NCBI RefSeq assembly: GCF_004193775.1
Contig: NC_041020.1
Span: 5,227,657-5,291,656 of the forward strand
Length of the DNA: 64,000 nt
Reading direction: 5' to 3'
Source of the DNA: Glycine soja
Taxonomy: Eukaryota > Streptophyta > Magnoliopsida > Fabales > Fabaceae
Below the pieces are notes generated by a model that was not told where the DNA came from, made no database searches, and saw only the letters and a program-made list of their open reading frames with translations. Positions 26,301 through 38,300 of this stretch are shown one piece after another. Position 1 is the first letter of the stretch, and each line of letters starts with the position of its first letter. The position numbers and the translations under genes are program-made.

Positions 26301-29300
26301 AAATCCACTGATTAAAAGTTGAAATGTCATATGGATCTGCCCTTCTTTGAGATAAGCTGATTCTTTCCTCTGAACTTCTAATGTTATTGAAGTCCCCAAG
26401 AAAACACCACAATCCACTAGGATTAGAGGCCTTCAGCTGCCTCGGATCATCCCATAAAGCTTTCTTCCCAACCAGATCACAGGGAGCATAAACATTGACA
26501 ATCATCATCCTCTGATTATTATTGGTGCATCTCCCTTCAAGCATTAAAAAACTTCTACCTTTCTCCCTCCTATCCACCTCAAAAATGGAGTTATTCCACA
26601 TACATAATAGGTCACCAGCAGCCTGCATAGAAGGAACATAATCCCACTGAGCAGTCGAGTCCCCCCAAATGGCCTGGCAAATACTCTTATTAAAATTCTC
26701 CCTTTTGGTTTCTTGGAGACAGACAAGGTCCACTTTGTGTTTTACAATGAGCCTTCTAACAGCAGCCCATTTGATTCCCCTCCCCAGACCTCTAGAGTTA
26801 TAGGAAAGAATGATCATAATTGTTGAATTTTAATTCCCTTCTCTGCTGCCATCATATTGTCCTTATTCTCCATATCCAACAACAACCCCTTAACCTTGTT
26901 ATCATCTTCCCCATAAGTCAAGCCCATTTCCTTCAAAAGGGCACATTGCATCTCTATAGAGTCCTCGTGTAATGAAGGCAGAGGGTCAGTTTTAGAGGCT
27001 GGGTTGAAGTCCACAATTGGTTTCTCAATCTGTTGGACCTTGCTATTACTTCTCAACACCTCTTTTCTTCTCACATAAACCTTTGTGGCAGAAAGGGTTG
27101 GGCCACTTATCCGTTGGCCCATTTCCTTAGCTGCCACCTTTAAGTCATGTTGACCAGAGGCAGCATAGACCTTGCTGGTATTCGTGATATTCAAAATGCT
27201 GTTGTGATGCAGAGTTACCTCAAGTGGCCATGCTTTTTCGTGCCCCCCTCTATGACTTTTTCTGTCTTGCCCAAAATTTCCCCAAGGGTGTTAACCCCCT
27301 GACCCTCATCTGCATGGCAGTCTGTGATGGGGGCCTTTTCATTTAGGTTACTACCCTGCAGAGCTCTTTCGTCACAAGCACTTAATGCTAAACCATTTTC
27401 GGAAATTTGACCGTTGAGTGTTTCCTGCGCATTCTCCACATGAAGACAATGTTGGCTTTGCACGTTGTCATTCTGGGATTGGGCCACGTCATCGCTGAAG
27501 GTGGCGGACCGGTCCCTACCGATACGACCAAGGGATTGTACCCAGTGGTCTCTGCGAGCGTTAGGCGAAGGAAGCAGATTCCTTTGATCAAAGAAGCCAC
27601 CGAGGACCTCGTCGGAGACTCCATCGGAGAACTCATCGCAGAAGGTGGCCCCAGGAATGTCGTCACCCACTGTTACAGGGGTGTTTGGCTGGGTCGAGAA
27701 TGGAGAAGGGGGGAACCACGGGTTGTTTCGATTGAGCTTCTTCGATACTCCCAGGCTGGTCGCATCCTCTGCCACGTGTAAGACGTAATGTGCTCCATCA
27801 ATGGTGGCCGGCACCGTCGCCTAAAACAGAGGTTTCATCTTCGTCCTCATGAGTATACGCGCCACATCCATCCTCTGCCTAGCCTCCACATACTCATCCA
27901 CTTACACCACCTCACTGACATCCACCAAGACCTTCGCCATGTAATCCACCTCCCATACTGTCGGAGGAAGGCCCCATAGGAGAACCCACGTGAGCCTATG
28001 GGTCGGACGTATCTTCGGAGACCATTTCTGGAGCTCCGAGATAGGGGTGGACCCGTTCTCCTTCTCTTGGTGTATGAGTCGAGCGGCCCTGGATTCCTCC
28101 ATGTGAGGGAAGAGAACCCAATCGTCGACCCAGTAGCAGGGATTAACGTCATCTTCCACCACCCATTTCAATTCCTCCTCCACCCTTTCAAACATGCCTC
28201 TGTTATTCAATCTTCCTACCCAAGCCTTATGAAGCCACTCAGTGTTCTCCTTATTCGAGCACAAGATCATTGGTCTATGATTGTCCTTTTCGGCGCGATG
28301 TGCACCTTCCACCAGGTTCAAGGAGCTCGTTTGACCAGGTTCGAACTCCTTAACCACCTCAGCATATGAACGAGGTCTTCCTTCTTTAACACTGGTTCTC
28401 TTGTCCATCTGAGCGCCTTTGTACACCTGTTGAGCATCCCCCATACCACGAGTAACAGTGCCAGTTTCCTGTGTGCAAAACACCTTCCCCCTGTCGAATT
28501 TCGGTCTATTAACGAACAACTTCTGCCCACCTATGAAGATGTTATTATCTAGTCGCCTTTCCAAACTCTGCACATCCACCACCTCTTTAAACCTGACAAA
28601 GCCAAACCTATGGCCTAGTTTGTTTTTGGTTCTGGGGATAAAAACCTCCCATACCTTTCCCCATTTCTGGAAAATCTGCCACATGTCTTGCTCCATTATC
28701 CCTTCAGGGAATCTGGAGAAGTAAAAGGTCGTAACATCATCCTTATTTCTCCATGTCATCTTCTTTTCTTTCCCTTGGCAGCTGTTCCTTTCCATTCTAC
28801 CTCTACTAGCCGCCATTTTCGTTTTCCTCTTGCGTGATACTTCAACCCAGTCTCCATGATTAGTGATATCGTCAATCAGTTCCTCCTTCCTTGTATTCCA
28901 TCTTTCTACAGTTCTTCTATATTGATTATGGCCTCCATTGTTACTGTTCCATTTGGTGTATCCGGTTTGAGCTTTATCCTCAGACATGTGTCGTGAAGAA
29001 GATGCTCGTTGATGTCGCACCCTCACACCATCGTTCCACCGAGAGGTCCTTCTAGTGCTCAAGGTTCTCCACCCATGGTCTTCCCTTTTCTCACCCTTTC
29101 TCTCTCTTTGTGTTCGGACTCTCTCTCTCGGTCTACCCACTCTCACACTCCCCCACTCTCTCTCCTTCACATTCTGAATGGACTCTCTCTCTCTCTCTCT
29201 CTCCCCCTCGCACTTCCTCGCTCTCTCTCTTTCATCTCACTGGAGTTATTTAGTAGATGATACTAACTCTTTTCCTACCAAATTTATTATGACTCAGGTT

Positions 29301-32300
29301 TAAGCAAGATAGAAGTTGCATGGCCTCCAACCCTGTCTAAAGATTCAGTATGAGACATTTGATTTCCATTTTTGGATACCCAAAGGAGAGTATATAGAAG
29401 TAGAAGAGTGAGAGGGCAATCTATGAGATTTTCCCATACAACAGGAGGAGCAAAAGTCTGAAAAAGTTTTATTAGATGAGGAAATATTACAATGTTTGAA
29501 GACTAGCTTCATGATATGGCTATTAGGATGACCCAACCTAGCATGCCACAAACTAATATTGCTAGGAGATGAAATTACAGAATTAGAAACTACATTGGAA
29601 ATTTGATTGGCAGCAGTATCAACTGCACTAGACAAGGAACTATCTGTGGCTGAGCTAACAAGAGGAGTTGAAGTGGTCAATAACAAAGATGAATGGTCTT
29701 CAAGCTTGAGATTATGAAAGGAGTAAAGACTATCAGCACCAACAACTCCCTGAAGAAGGACTCTATTGGTCCCCTGAGATTTAACAAGACATAAGTGAGG
29801 ATGGAACTCAAACAAAATAGAATTATCTTTAGCAAATTGACTCACTCAACAAATTTTTGTTATTGAAAGAACATTCAATAATTTGTGAAGTTTAAAAGTG
29901 ATTTGAGAGTCATTAGGGGACACAAATGAAGAGGAACCAGTAGCAGAAATACTTAAAGCTTCACCATTTCCCATGAAAATCTGATCAGGTCCATCAAAGT
30001 GAGTAAATTGTTTAATGTTCTAAGGTTCACCAGTTACATGAAAGCTAGCACCAGAATCTGGAATCCAGGTGGAGTTAGCATTTCCATGAGGTGGAATTGG
30101 TGAGCATAGCACTTGGTTGTGTTGAGGCTGGAGCAGTAGTTCCAGATTTGGAATTGGGATTAATCTAAGTATTGGAGGTTCTGACAAAACCAGAGTAGTA
30201 GGGAATAGGTTGAAGTGCTGCTGGATCAAAGAAGGTGAGTGATTCATGAGGTTGAAAACTCATGTCAGACCTAAAGTGACAAACATTTGCAGTATGGCCA
30301 TACTTAAGGCAACTTTGACATTGAAAATTGGCCAATTTGCCATCACTGTGATCTCTGTTGGAGCCACCGCTGTTGTGACTGGCAACACCACTACGGTCAC
30401 CGCGGTCAGCGAAACCACCATGATTACCACCACCGCGGCCATACAAACCTTGAGAACCACCAGAATCACCAGATAAGTACGAATTGGAGTTCAAATAGCC
30501 TTGAGTATATTTCAAGGATGGAGAACTGAGCCCCTGAGTTTCTTTGTTGTAACAGACAAGACGAGTTTCATGACCATAGAGTAAAGCTCCAATCTCAGCA
30601 ATGGATGGCGTACACTTCTTGCTTTCGATAACTGAGATCACTGATGCATAATTGGATGAAAGTCCTTCAAGAAGCGAATCAACATGTTCCTCATGACAAA
30701 CCGACACTCCAACACCAGCGAGCTCATCAACTTAGCCTTTGATCTTATGCAGATATTCATCAATTGATTTGCCTTCAAATGAAACTGCACACATCGCAGT
30801 TCGCAATTGACGCGCACGAGACTTCGTCTGAAGACTGAAGTACTCATGAATCTTTTCCCAAACTTGATAAGAATGGTTCGAACCAAGAACACGTGATAGA
30901 ACCAATTTTGAAAGAGTAGATTGGAACTAAACAAGGAGTGTTTGGTCCTGAACCTCCCATGCTTCATACTCAGGATTGACATGATCAGCTTCACGATCTT
31001 CTTCATTGAGATAACGCGGTGGAACAACCGGATTCATGACAAAACGTTGCAGTTTATGCGATTTGATGACAGGCTCAACATGCTGTCGCCAATGGAGATA
31101 GTTCGAATCATTGAGCTTCTCAGTGATGGAATTAGGAAAGGACCGAGAGATGAAACTCAAAGATGCGGAAACCATGGATGAAAGGATCTAGAACTTGTGA
31201 AGAGAAGAGCGCTTCGAAAAATTGGCTCTAGATACCATAATAGACAGATTGAGAGAGAAGTTTTGTGTAACAGAGAGAGAAACTGATATTATTGAATATC
31301 ACAAAAGTTATTTACAGAGAGATATTTATAGAACTCTGAACTGAGTACAGCTGTTAATAGCAAGGAGGGAGGTGCTGTTAGCAAAAACAGAACTGTTTTA
31401 ACAGTTATACATATATATAGGTGGGCTAGGGGTGACCACATTTAAGGTAGCTTTCCAACAGAATTCATATCATAAACACAGCTTAAATGTTCTTGAGGTG
31501 TTCTAAAGTCTGTAGTAATTGAATAATCCTCAGGCAACTCTTCTTTTCAATTTGATTTTTGGGCTATTCAATATTGGGTATGTTTTCAATATAGTTAAGC
31601 TGAATTACAGATAACGTTATATTGAAAGAATTAATATATTTATTCTCATTCAGACCAAGAATATGTTGTTTTTGAAACAAAATATAAAGTTTCATGATTA
31701 AGTTTCCATAGACTTTTTAATTCTCTTATTCTTCTATGAACTTTGGTGTGAACTTAGTGAACTCTTGTTCCAGGGTTGTTAGCCAGGTTGAATATCCCTC
31801 ACTGGTTGATCTGAGGGGGCTTCTTCTGGACTTAGTTGCTCAACTCTTAGGTGCTCTGTCCCGTATCAGGTATCCAACTTATCAGAGTTGTATTTAAATT
31901 TTATCCAGCATGAAACAAATATATTTGATGATTATGAGGTTAATACATTTAATGAATACATCTTCATATCAATCAGATTCATTTGTTTTTGACACACACA
32001 AATTTTTGCTGGGCTTGATGAGTTATATAGATTTTTTTTTTTGTTTTTGATTCTGGAAGGGCCATATAGATAATTTATACATTGAAATCTGAATGATCTT
32101 AATTTTTTTAAATACGTAGTTTTCTTCTTTAGGTGTGTCATGGCTTTTAAGGAGGTGTTGTACTCAGTCCTGACCAATGTAGACTATTGGTTTTTGCGGT
32201 AGAAATTCAACAGTTTTATGATTTAATTCTTAAGTGAATTATAGTATGGACCAAATACCTTTAATTGTTTTCTCTGATTTATTAGTTGATGCCTTTAATA

Positions 32301-35300
32301 CTGATTTTGAATAAAACAATGGCATATAGATTCTACTCAAAAAAGCAAATAGGGTTACTAATATACTGACACTTAGAAATTCTCTTGAGATGTGAATCAC
32401 CTTCTGGTGCGCTTAGTGCTGGCTTTCCTTGTTAGAAAAGTGAAATTGGATGCCTATGGGCTTGACTTCATGAATAAATATGATTTTATTGGGTCTTTGT
32501 TGCCTTTTCATTCTGTATTGGGATTGCTAATGTTCTATCAGTACCTGTCATTCATTTGATGGCTTAGTTGCTGTAAGGCAACCAAAAGTGTATCTGAAAA
32601 TATTTTGAGAACATAAAATCTAGTTATTTGCCAATTTAGAAGAAATGAATTTGATACTTCAGTTCTCTTATCAGATGTGGAGTTGTCTCCCTAAATATTA
32701 AAGATTGGTAAATTTTACATGTTTAACTTTTGGTGTTTTTGTGTATGTGTTAATTTTAAAATTTGATGGGTGAGTCTGGTTCAGTTCTAGTGGGATAAGG
32801 CTGTTGTTGTTGGGTGATTCTGCTTCAGTTCCTTTTACTATTGTTCAGTTTGTCATGGCTTATAATATGAAGCGGAGCCATTATTTTATTGTTTTGTGCC
32901 TCGATTGAAAAACTGTTTTGTATTTCATGGTATTCCTTTCTTGTTTTTATAGGTTTAGTTCTGTTACTGAGCGGTTTTTCATGGAACTCAACACCCGTCG
33001 AATTGATACCAGCGCCACTAGAAGTGAAACACTAAGTATCATTAATGGGATGCGGTACCTGAAGCTTGGGGTATGTGTAACAATTAAATGTTTCATGTAA
33101 AATATTACATGATATTAGTATAATTTAAATATAAGCTCCTTCTCAGGTTAAAACTGAGGGTGGATTAAATGCTTCTGCTTCTTTTGTTGCAAAAGCACAC
33201 CCTATAAACCGTCAGGCTCATAAACGGAAAAGTGAGCTTCACCATGCTCTATGCAATATGCTTTCAAACATCCTAGCACCTCTTGCAGATGGTGGGAAAA
33301 GCCAGTGGCCACCTTCTGGTGTAGAGCCAGCACTAACATTGTGGTATGAAGCTGTTGGACGTATAAGAGTTCAGCTCATGCATTGGATGGATAAACAGAG
33401 CAAGCACATTGCGGTATGTGGTTCTCTTACCAATTTTATTATATTTCATGTCTTCTAATGCTAATTTTGCTGAAGTTTTTATTTCATTTTGTCATCTAGG
33501 TTGGGTATCCATTGGTAACTCTTCTTTTATGTCTTGGTGATCCTCAAATATTTCACAACAACTTAAGTCCTCACATGGATCAACTCTACAAACTTCTTAG
33601 GGTAAGTTCAAATTCAATTCACACACGTTTAGTTTACATTTGAATTGTGGCAAACAATAAACTTTACAGAATTTGTTATATAAGAGGTTAAATGAGATTT
33701 GGTCTTGAATTTTTTAATTAAAAAGTTATCTCGCATACCATGCATGGTAAAATGCTCATGTTTCAGCTAAGTATTACTCATCATTGCTAAACTTACTTTT
33801 TTGCATGAGAAAAGAAAGATAAAATATATATTTTAAAAAAATGTTTTGTTTTCTTTCCTTTCCTTTTACGTACTTCTCTCTCTAGGTATGGGGATCCTTC
33901 TCCTAAATTTACTTTGTTGAGATTAAAGTTTTATTTGATTCAATGTGGTGTATCTACATAAAAAGATTTATATGTTTACATTGAATTTCTAATATGTAGT
34001 TGTCTTTTTGTACTCTTAACATTTTTGCAATAGCTAACATTTGTTTTATGTAAAGGGAGGAGCATCTTATCATCTACAAAAGTGGGTGGCATGCTCACAA
34101 ATTGATTTCTTTTTCATAAGGAAATTAGATAGAAAAATTTACATGGAGTGCAAAGTCATTCTTGGGCAAAGCTTAACGACCCAACATAGAGTTTTGGTTA
34201 TGGATGTAATGTGAGAGTGGAGAAGAGAATAAGGACAAAAGGCCAAGATAGAGTTTCAAAGATCAACTGGTGGCAATTGAAGGTGAAAAAAAAGAAGCTT
34301 TTGGTGAATATTTATGGAGGAAGGGTGTCAGGAGGCATATGTAAGTGTAGATGATGTGAGACATAGTGGCATAGGGATTAGGAAGTTAGCAAATGAGACT
34401 CTTGGTGAATCAAGAGCTGGACTTTAAGGTAAAGAATCATGGTGATGGAATGCAAGTGAGCAAGATAAAGTAAGGGTTAAAAGGGATGTTATAAAGCATG
34501 TCCTTGTGTAAGAATGCTAAAAATTGGGGGAAAATGTGGTAGCTAAGAAGAATACAGAAGTTGGTTTGATGGGTTATACCACTTCTTAGGCACCAAAAGA
34601 TTTACTTGCTTGCTAAAAGTAGGGAAAGAAAACCAAGAGACTGGATTAAGTTACATGCATTAAGGATGGAGAAGGCTTCTCAGAACATTTCAATTACTGG
34701 TCCAGCAATATTAGACAACAATTTTTTAGTACTAATAGAGGTCTACTTTAGCTATCACTTATGTTTTTCTTTGGGTTATATAGAGTGGTTCCTTTTCAGA
34801 CCTTTTGTCTGTTTATGGAACCATTACTATGGCTACCCCTTATGTATTTCAGTACCTCTGGTACTCTTTATATATATAATATATTATCTTTGCTGACCAA
34901 AAAAAAAAATTAAGGATGGAGAAGGTTAAGTCTTGGTTATGGAACGAGACATTAAGGAAAGATGGACAAATTGCTTTCACAAGCTATTTAATGAATGACT
35001 CAATTTTTTGCATTTGGATGGCTAAACACAAGGGATGAAGACCAAAATTATACCTTTTATTGATGAATTTGAAAGCTTGAGGTTAAAAAACCATGGCAAT
35101 TGGCAAAGTGGTTGGACTGGATGATATACTTATTATGGTAAGAAAGGGTCTAGGTGAGAAGGGTGTTGGTTGGCTTACAAAACTGTTTAACAACACTATA
35201 AGGTCTGAGAAACTGTCAACATAATATTATAGTGTTGTTTGATTCATGCAGACATGATTTACAATAGGAAAATATAATGTTGCTTGATTCGTGTGGCTGG

Positions 35301-38300
35301 CCCCACCTAGTAGGAAAATACTTGGTTATAGTTATTTATTTTTGTAAATAATTGTTAAATATATGAATATAAATTTGGGGCATGATTGAATATATGAATA
35401 TATAAAAGTTTTTTTTCTTCCTTTTTTTGTTTGGTAAAAGAATGAAATTCAAAATAATCATTTGCATCCAATTCAATTAAATTGGATGGCTACACATAGG
35501 AATTTTTCTTTTCTCTTTCCCGATGAGATTTAGAATTATTAATAGATTAATAGAAAAGAAAAAACTGATTCCTAAATGATATGATCTATATTCATACTTT
35601 ATATATATTGTACATATTCCAAATCTGTATTCCATCATCCTCATTTAGGGTGTCCTCAAAGGCGTTTGGTCCAAGGAATAGGTAAGTCAGAGAAGAGTGG
35701 ATAAAATGTCCTTTCTTTCCCTGGTGATAATGTGAAATTTATCTTAACATTTTTAACTCCTAAAAGCATCTCCAATGGGGGTTTCTTAAGTGAAAAAACA
35801 GTTTCTAACAGTTTCTTCCCCATTGGAGCAAATCTATGTGGCAAGAAGAGTTTCTTAAAAATAAGATTTGTATCTTCTATAAGAAACTGCTTTTTAGCAA
35901 TAAAAAATAATATTTATCTGACACATAACAATACCATAATTAAATCATAATTAAGTGAAAATAAAAAATATAAAAGTGAGTTTCTTGAAGTTTCCTTGAG
36001 TTTCTTACCATTGGAGCAAAATTGTGTATGGATTTCTTACAATGACATGACACTATGGGGACCACAAAAAGTAACTTAAGAAACCCACTTAAGAAATTTC
36101 CATTGGAGATGCTCTAAGATGTATAAGTGGCGAACTACAGTTCATAGTTACTTCATTATTTCTGTCCATTGTGTTTTTTTTTTTTTTTGAATTATATTAA
36201 GAATCTATTCCCTGGTTGGTCATGCAGGATAAGAATCATCGTTTCATGGCTTTAGATTGTCTTCATCGAGTTTTAAGATTTTACTTGAGTGTCCATGCCG
36301 CAAACCAGGCCCCAAATCGGATATGGGATAACCTAGACAGTGTAACTTCTCAACTTTTAGCAGTTCTAAGGAAAGGATTGCTTACTCAGGATGTTCAACA
36401 TGATAAACTGGTTGAATTCTGTGTAACTATTGCTGAACATAACCTTGATTTTACCATGAACCATATGATACTAGAATTACTCAAGCAAGACAGTCCTAGT
36501 GAAGCAAAGGTTATTGGGCTTCGTGCATTGCTTGCCATAGTCATGTCGCCTTCAAGTAAGCATTTTGGTTTGGATATATTTAAAGGTACAATTAATCATA
36601 TGCCAAGAATAATTGTACATGGTTATGTTTAGAGGTTCATTTTCTGCGGTAAAGCTGACAGTTTTGTTGAATAAGCAGGTCCTGATATAGGCCACTATAT
36701 TCCAAAAGTGAAAGCTGCAATTGAGTCAATATTAAGGTCTTGTCATAAAACGTATAGTCAAGCACTTTTGACATCATCACGGACCACAATAGGTAATTGC
36801 TTCTATTATATGCTAGCTGGATTGAAGGTGTTTAAGTATAAGCATGACAGTGAAAAGGCTGAATCAAACCTCAAATTGAATTGTGGAAAGCATATTTCTT
36901 TACTTATGAGTTATGGGATTTTTAATAATTTTTTTTGCTTTAATCATATTTTATGTATTCAAGTCTGCTTCAAAATTTTCTTTTTATTTTATGATGTACA
37001 AATACTTTTCTTTGTGCTTTTGTAAAATATATAAAAGGAGCAAGGTAGAGGCATTAAGAATTGAAGATAGTGGAGACAGGGAACGAGAAAACTGGGGATA
37101 GAAATGGTGAATGTAATTATCCAAAATATATGATCAATTAAGCATATTTAATATTTAATAAAATTATATTATTATACTTTTCTATTGACAAGAACGTTAC
37201 AATATTTATTTGATTAGCATTCAAGTGTTATATTCTTGACAAAAAACAGATTCAATAGCTGAAACTTTTAGGAGAGCTTATTTCTTGATATGGTATATAA
37301 AGTGTATTGTGTATATAATCAAATTGTTAGGAGTTAAATCCTTACTACTCCGTTTTTTCCTCCCTATTCTTCACAATTAAATTTAAATTAGCACAAGGTA
37401 AAGTGGCCCTATGCATTGTCCACACTTCAAGCCTGAGTTTATTTTTGGGAGTTGAGTTTTGGAGGAAAAGGGAAGAGGGTAAAGTTTTCATTTCTAATAA
37501 GTATTCTCTACTTTGATAACTTTTCAAAATAAAAGAAATTCAATGATAACTTTCCATAATTCATTATCCCAATTTTTTGTTTATTTTATAAACACTATAT
37601 AACTCTATTTAAAACTATAAAAATTGCCTCCATTCTCTTTACCTCTAAAATGTCATCCTGTACATACCCTAAAGGGATCTTCTGTGAAGGGGAAGTGCTA
37701 GAGATAAAACCCATTAACATGCCTGCTCATAATGGCTGAAGCTTTATCGTTGATTTAGTTCTTGACAATAATAATAATTGCATATTGCACAACTTTGGTT
37801 TTCTCTTTTAATTTTGATACAAATCATGAACCTAAGGGCAGTATCCTTGTTATAATATTAGCATATTTAGCACATATATTTTGTTGGCTGTATTCATTGG
37901 ATCATTTTTAATTAGCAAGTAATTAGCTCCCTGGCTGATTGTATCCACACTAAAAACAACAGATCCGTGTGCAAACCTAGATTCAATTTCATTTAGAACT
38001 CCTTGAATAAGAATCCCTAAGTACTACTTTTTCGCACGATAATTTGTCTTATCTACAGTTTATAAAATTTGAACTACTCATGATAAAAGAAAAAGAAAAT
38101 TCAAAGCAATTATATTTTTTCCTCCTCAAAGAAGAGGACAACATCTCTACTTTTATGTTTGATTGATTTCTAAAATTTTAAAGTGAAATGAAAAGTTGTA
38201 ACTTAATTCTAGATTTATATATATGTTGCCTTGGTAGTCTCGTGGTCTTGTGTTTTAAGAATATTTTTTCTTTCTTTTTGCAATGCTTTGGCAAACAATG

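Larger units (their letters stand above)
22986..29379 (-). mobile_element. L1-type LINE, about 6.4 kb, inserted into copia integrase; 16-bp TSD
   Basis: Near full-length plant L1. The TSD ccaaaggagagtatat is present at 22970-22985 and 29380-29395. The 3' end is at 22986 with a short poly(A), seen as T's on the plus strand. A CT-rich 5' leader (about 29171-29379, with a (CT)n run at about 29179-29203), ORF1 and ORF2 follow in normal order. Removing it rejoins the copia integrase reading, so it inserted after the copia element. It is younger than its host but already carries disabling mutations. Confidence 0.95.
20124..31429 (-). mobile_element. Antisense Ty1-copia element in intron 5, split by a LINE; TSD ggtgg
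   Basis: Complete outer structure: two LTRs of about 195 bp (20124-20322 and 31238-31429), flanked by ggtgg on both sides (20119-20123 and 31430-31434). On the minus strand it has a primer-binding site, gag, protease, integrase, RT and RNase H in copia order, then a G-rich polypurine tract beside the 3' LTR. Excluding the LINE it is about 4.9 kb. The LTRs are roughly 90% alike, so insertion is not recent. LTR ends are TA...TA, not TG...CA. Transcription of the host gene would read it antisense. Confidence 0.93.

Noticed and set aside
29170..29260. CT repeat as a host promoter element
   Set aside because: It is in the 5' leader of the inserted LINE, on the opposite strand from the host gene and deep in intron 5.
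34606..34896. 96-residue open frame in intron 9
   Set aside because: It runs from the RTE LINE fragment into the L1 insertion, so it is a chance fusion of two dead elements inside an intron.
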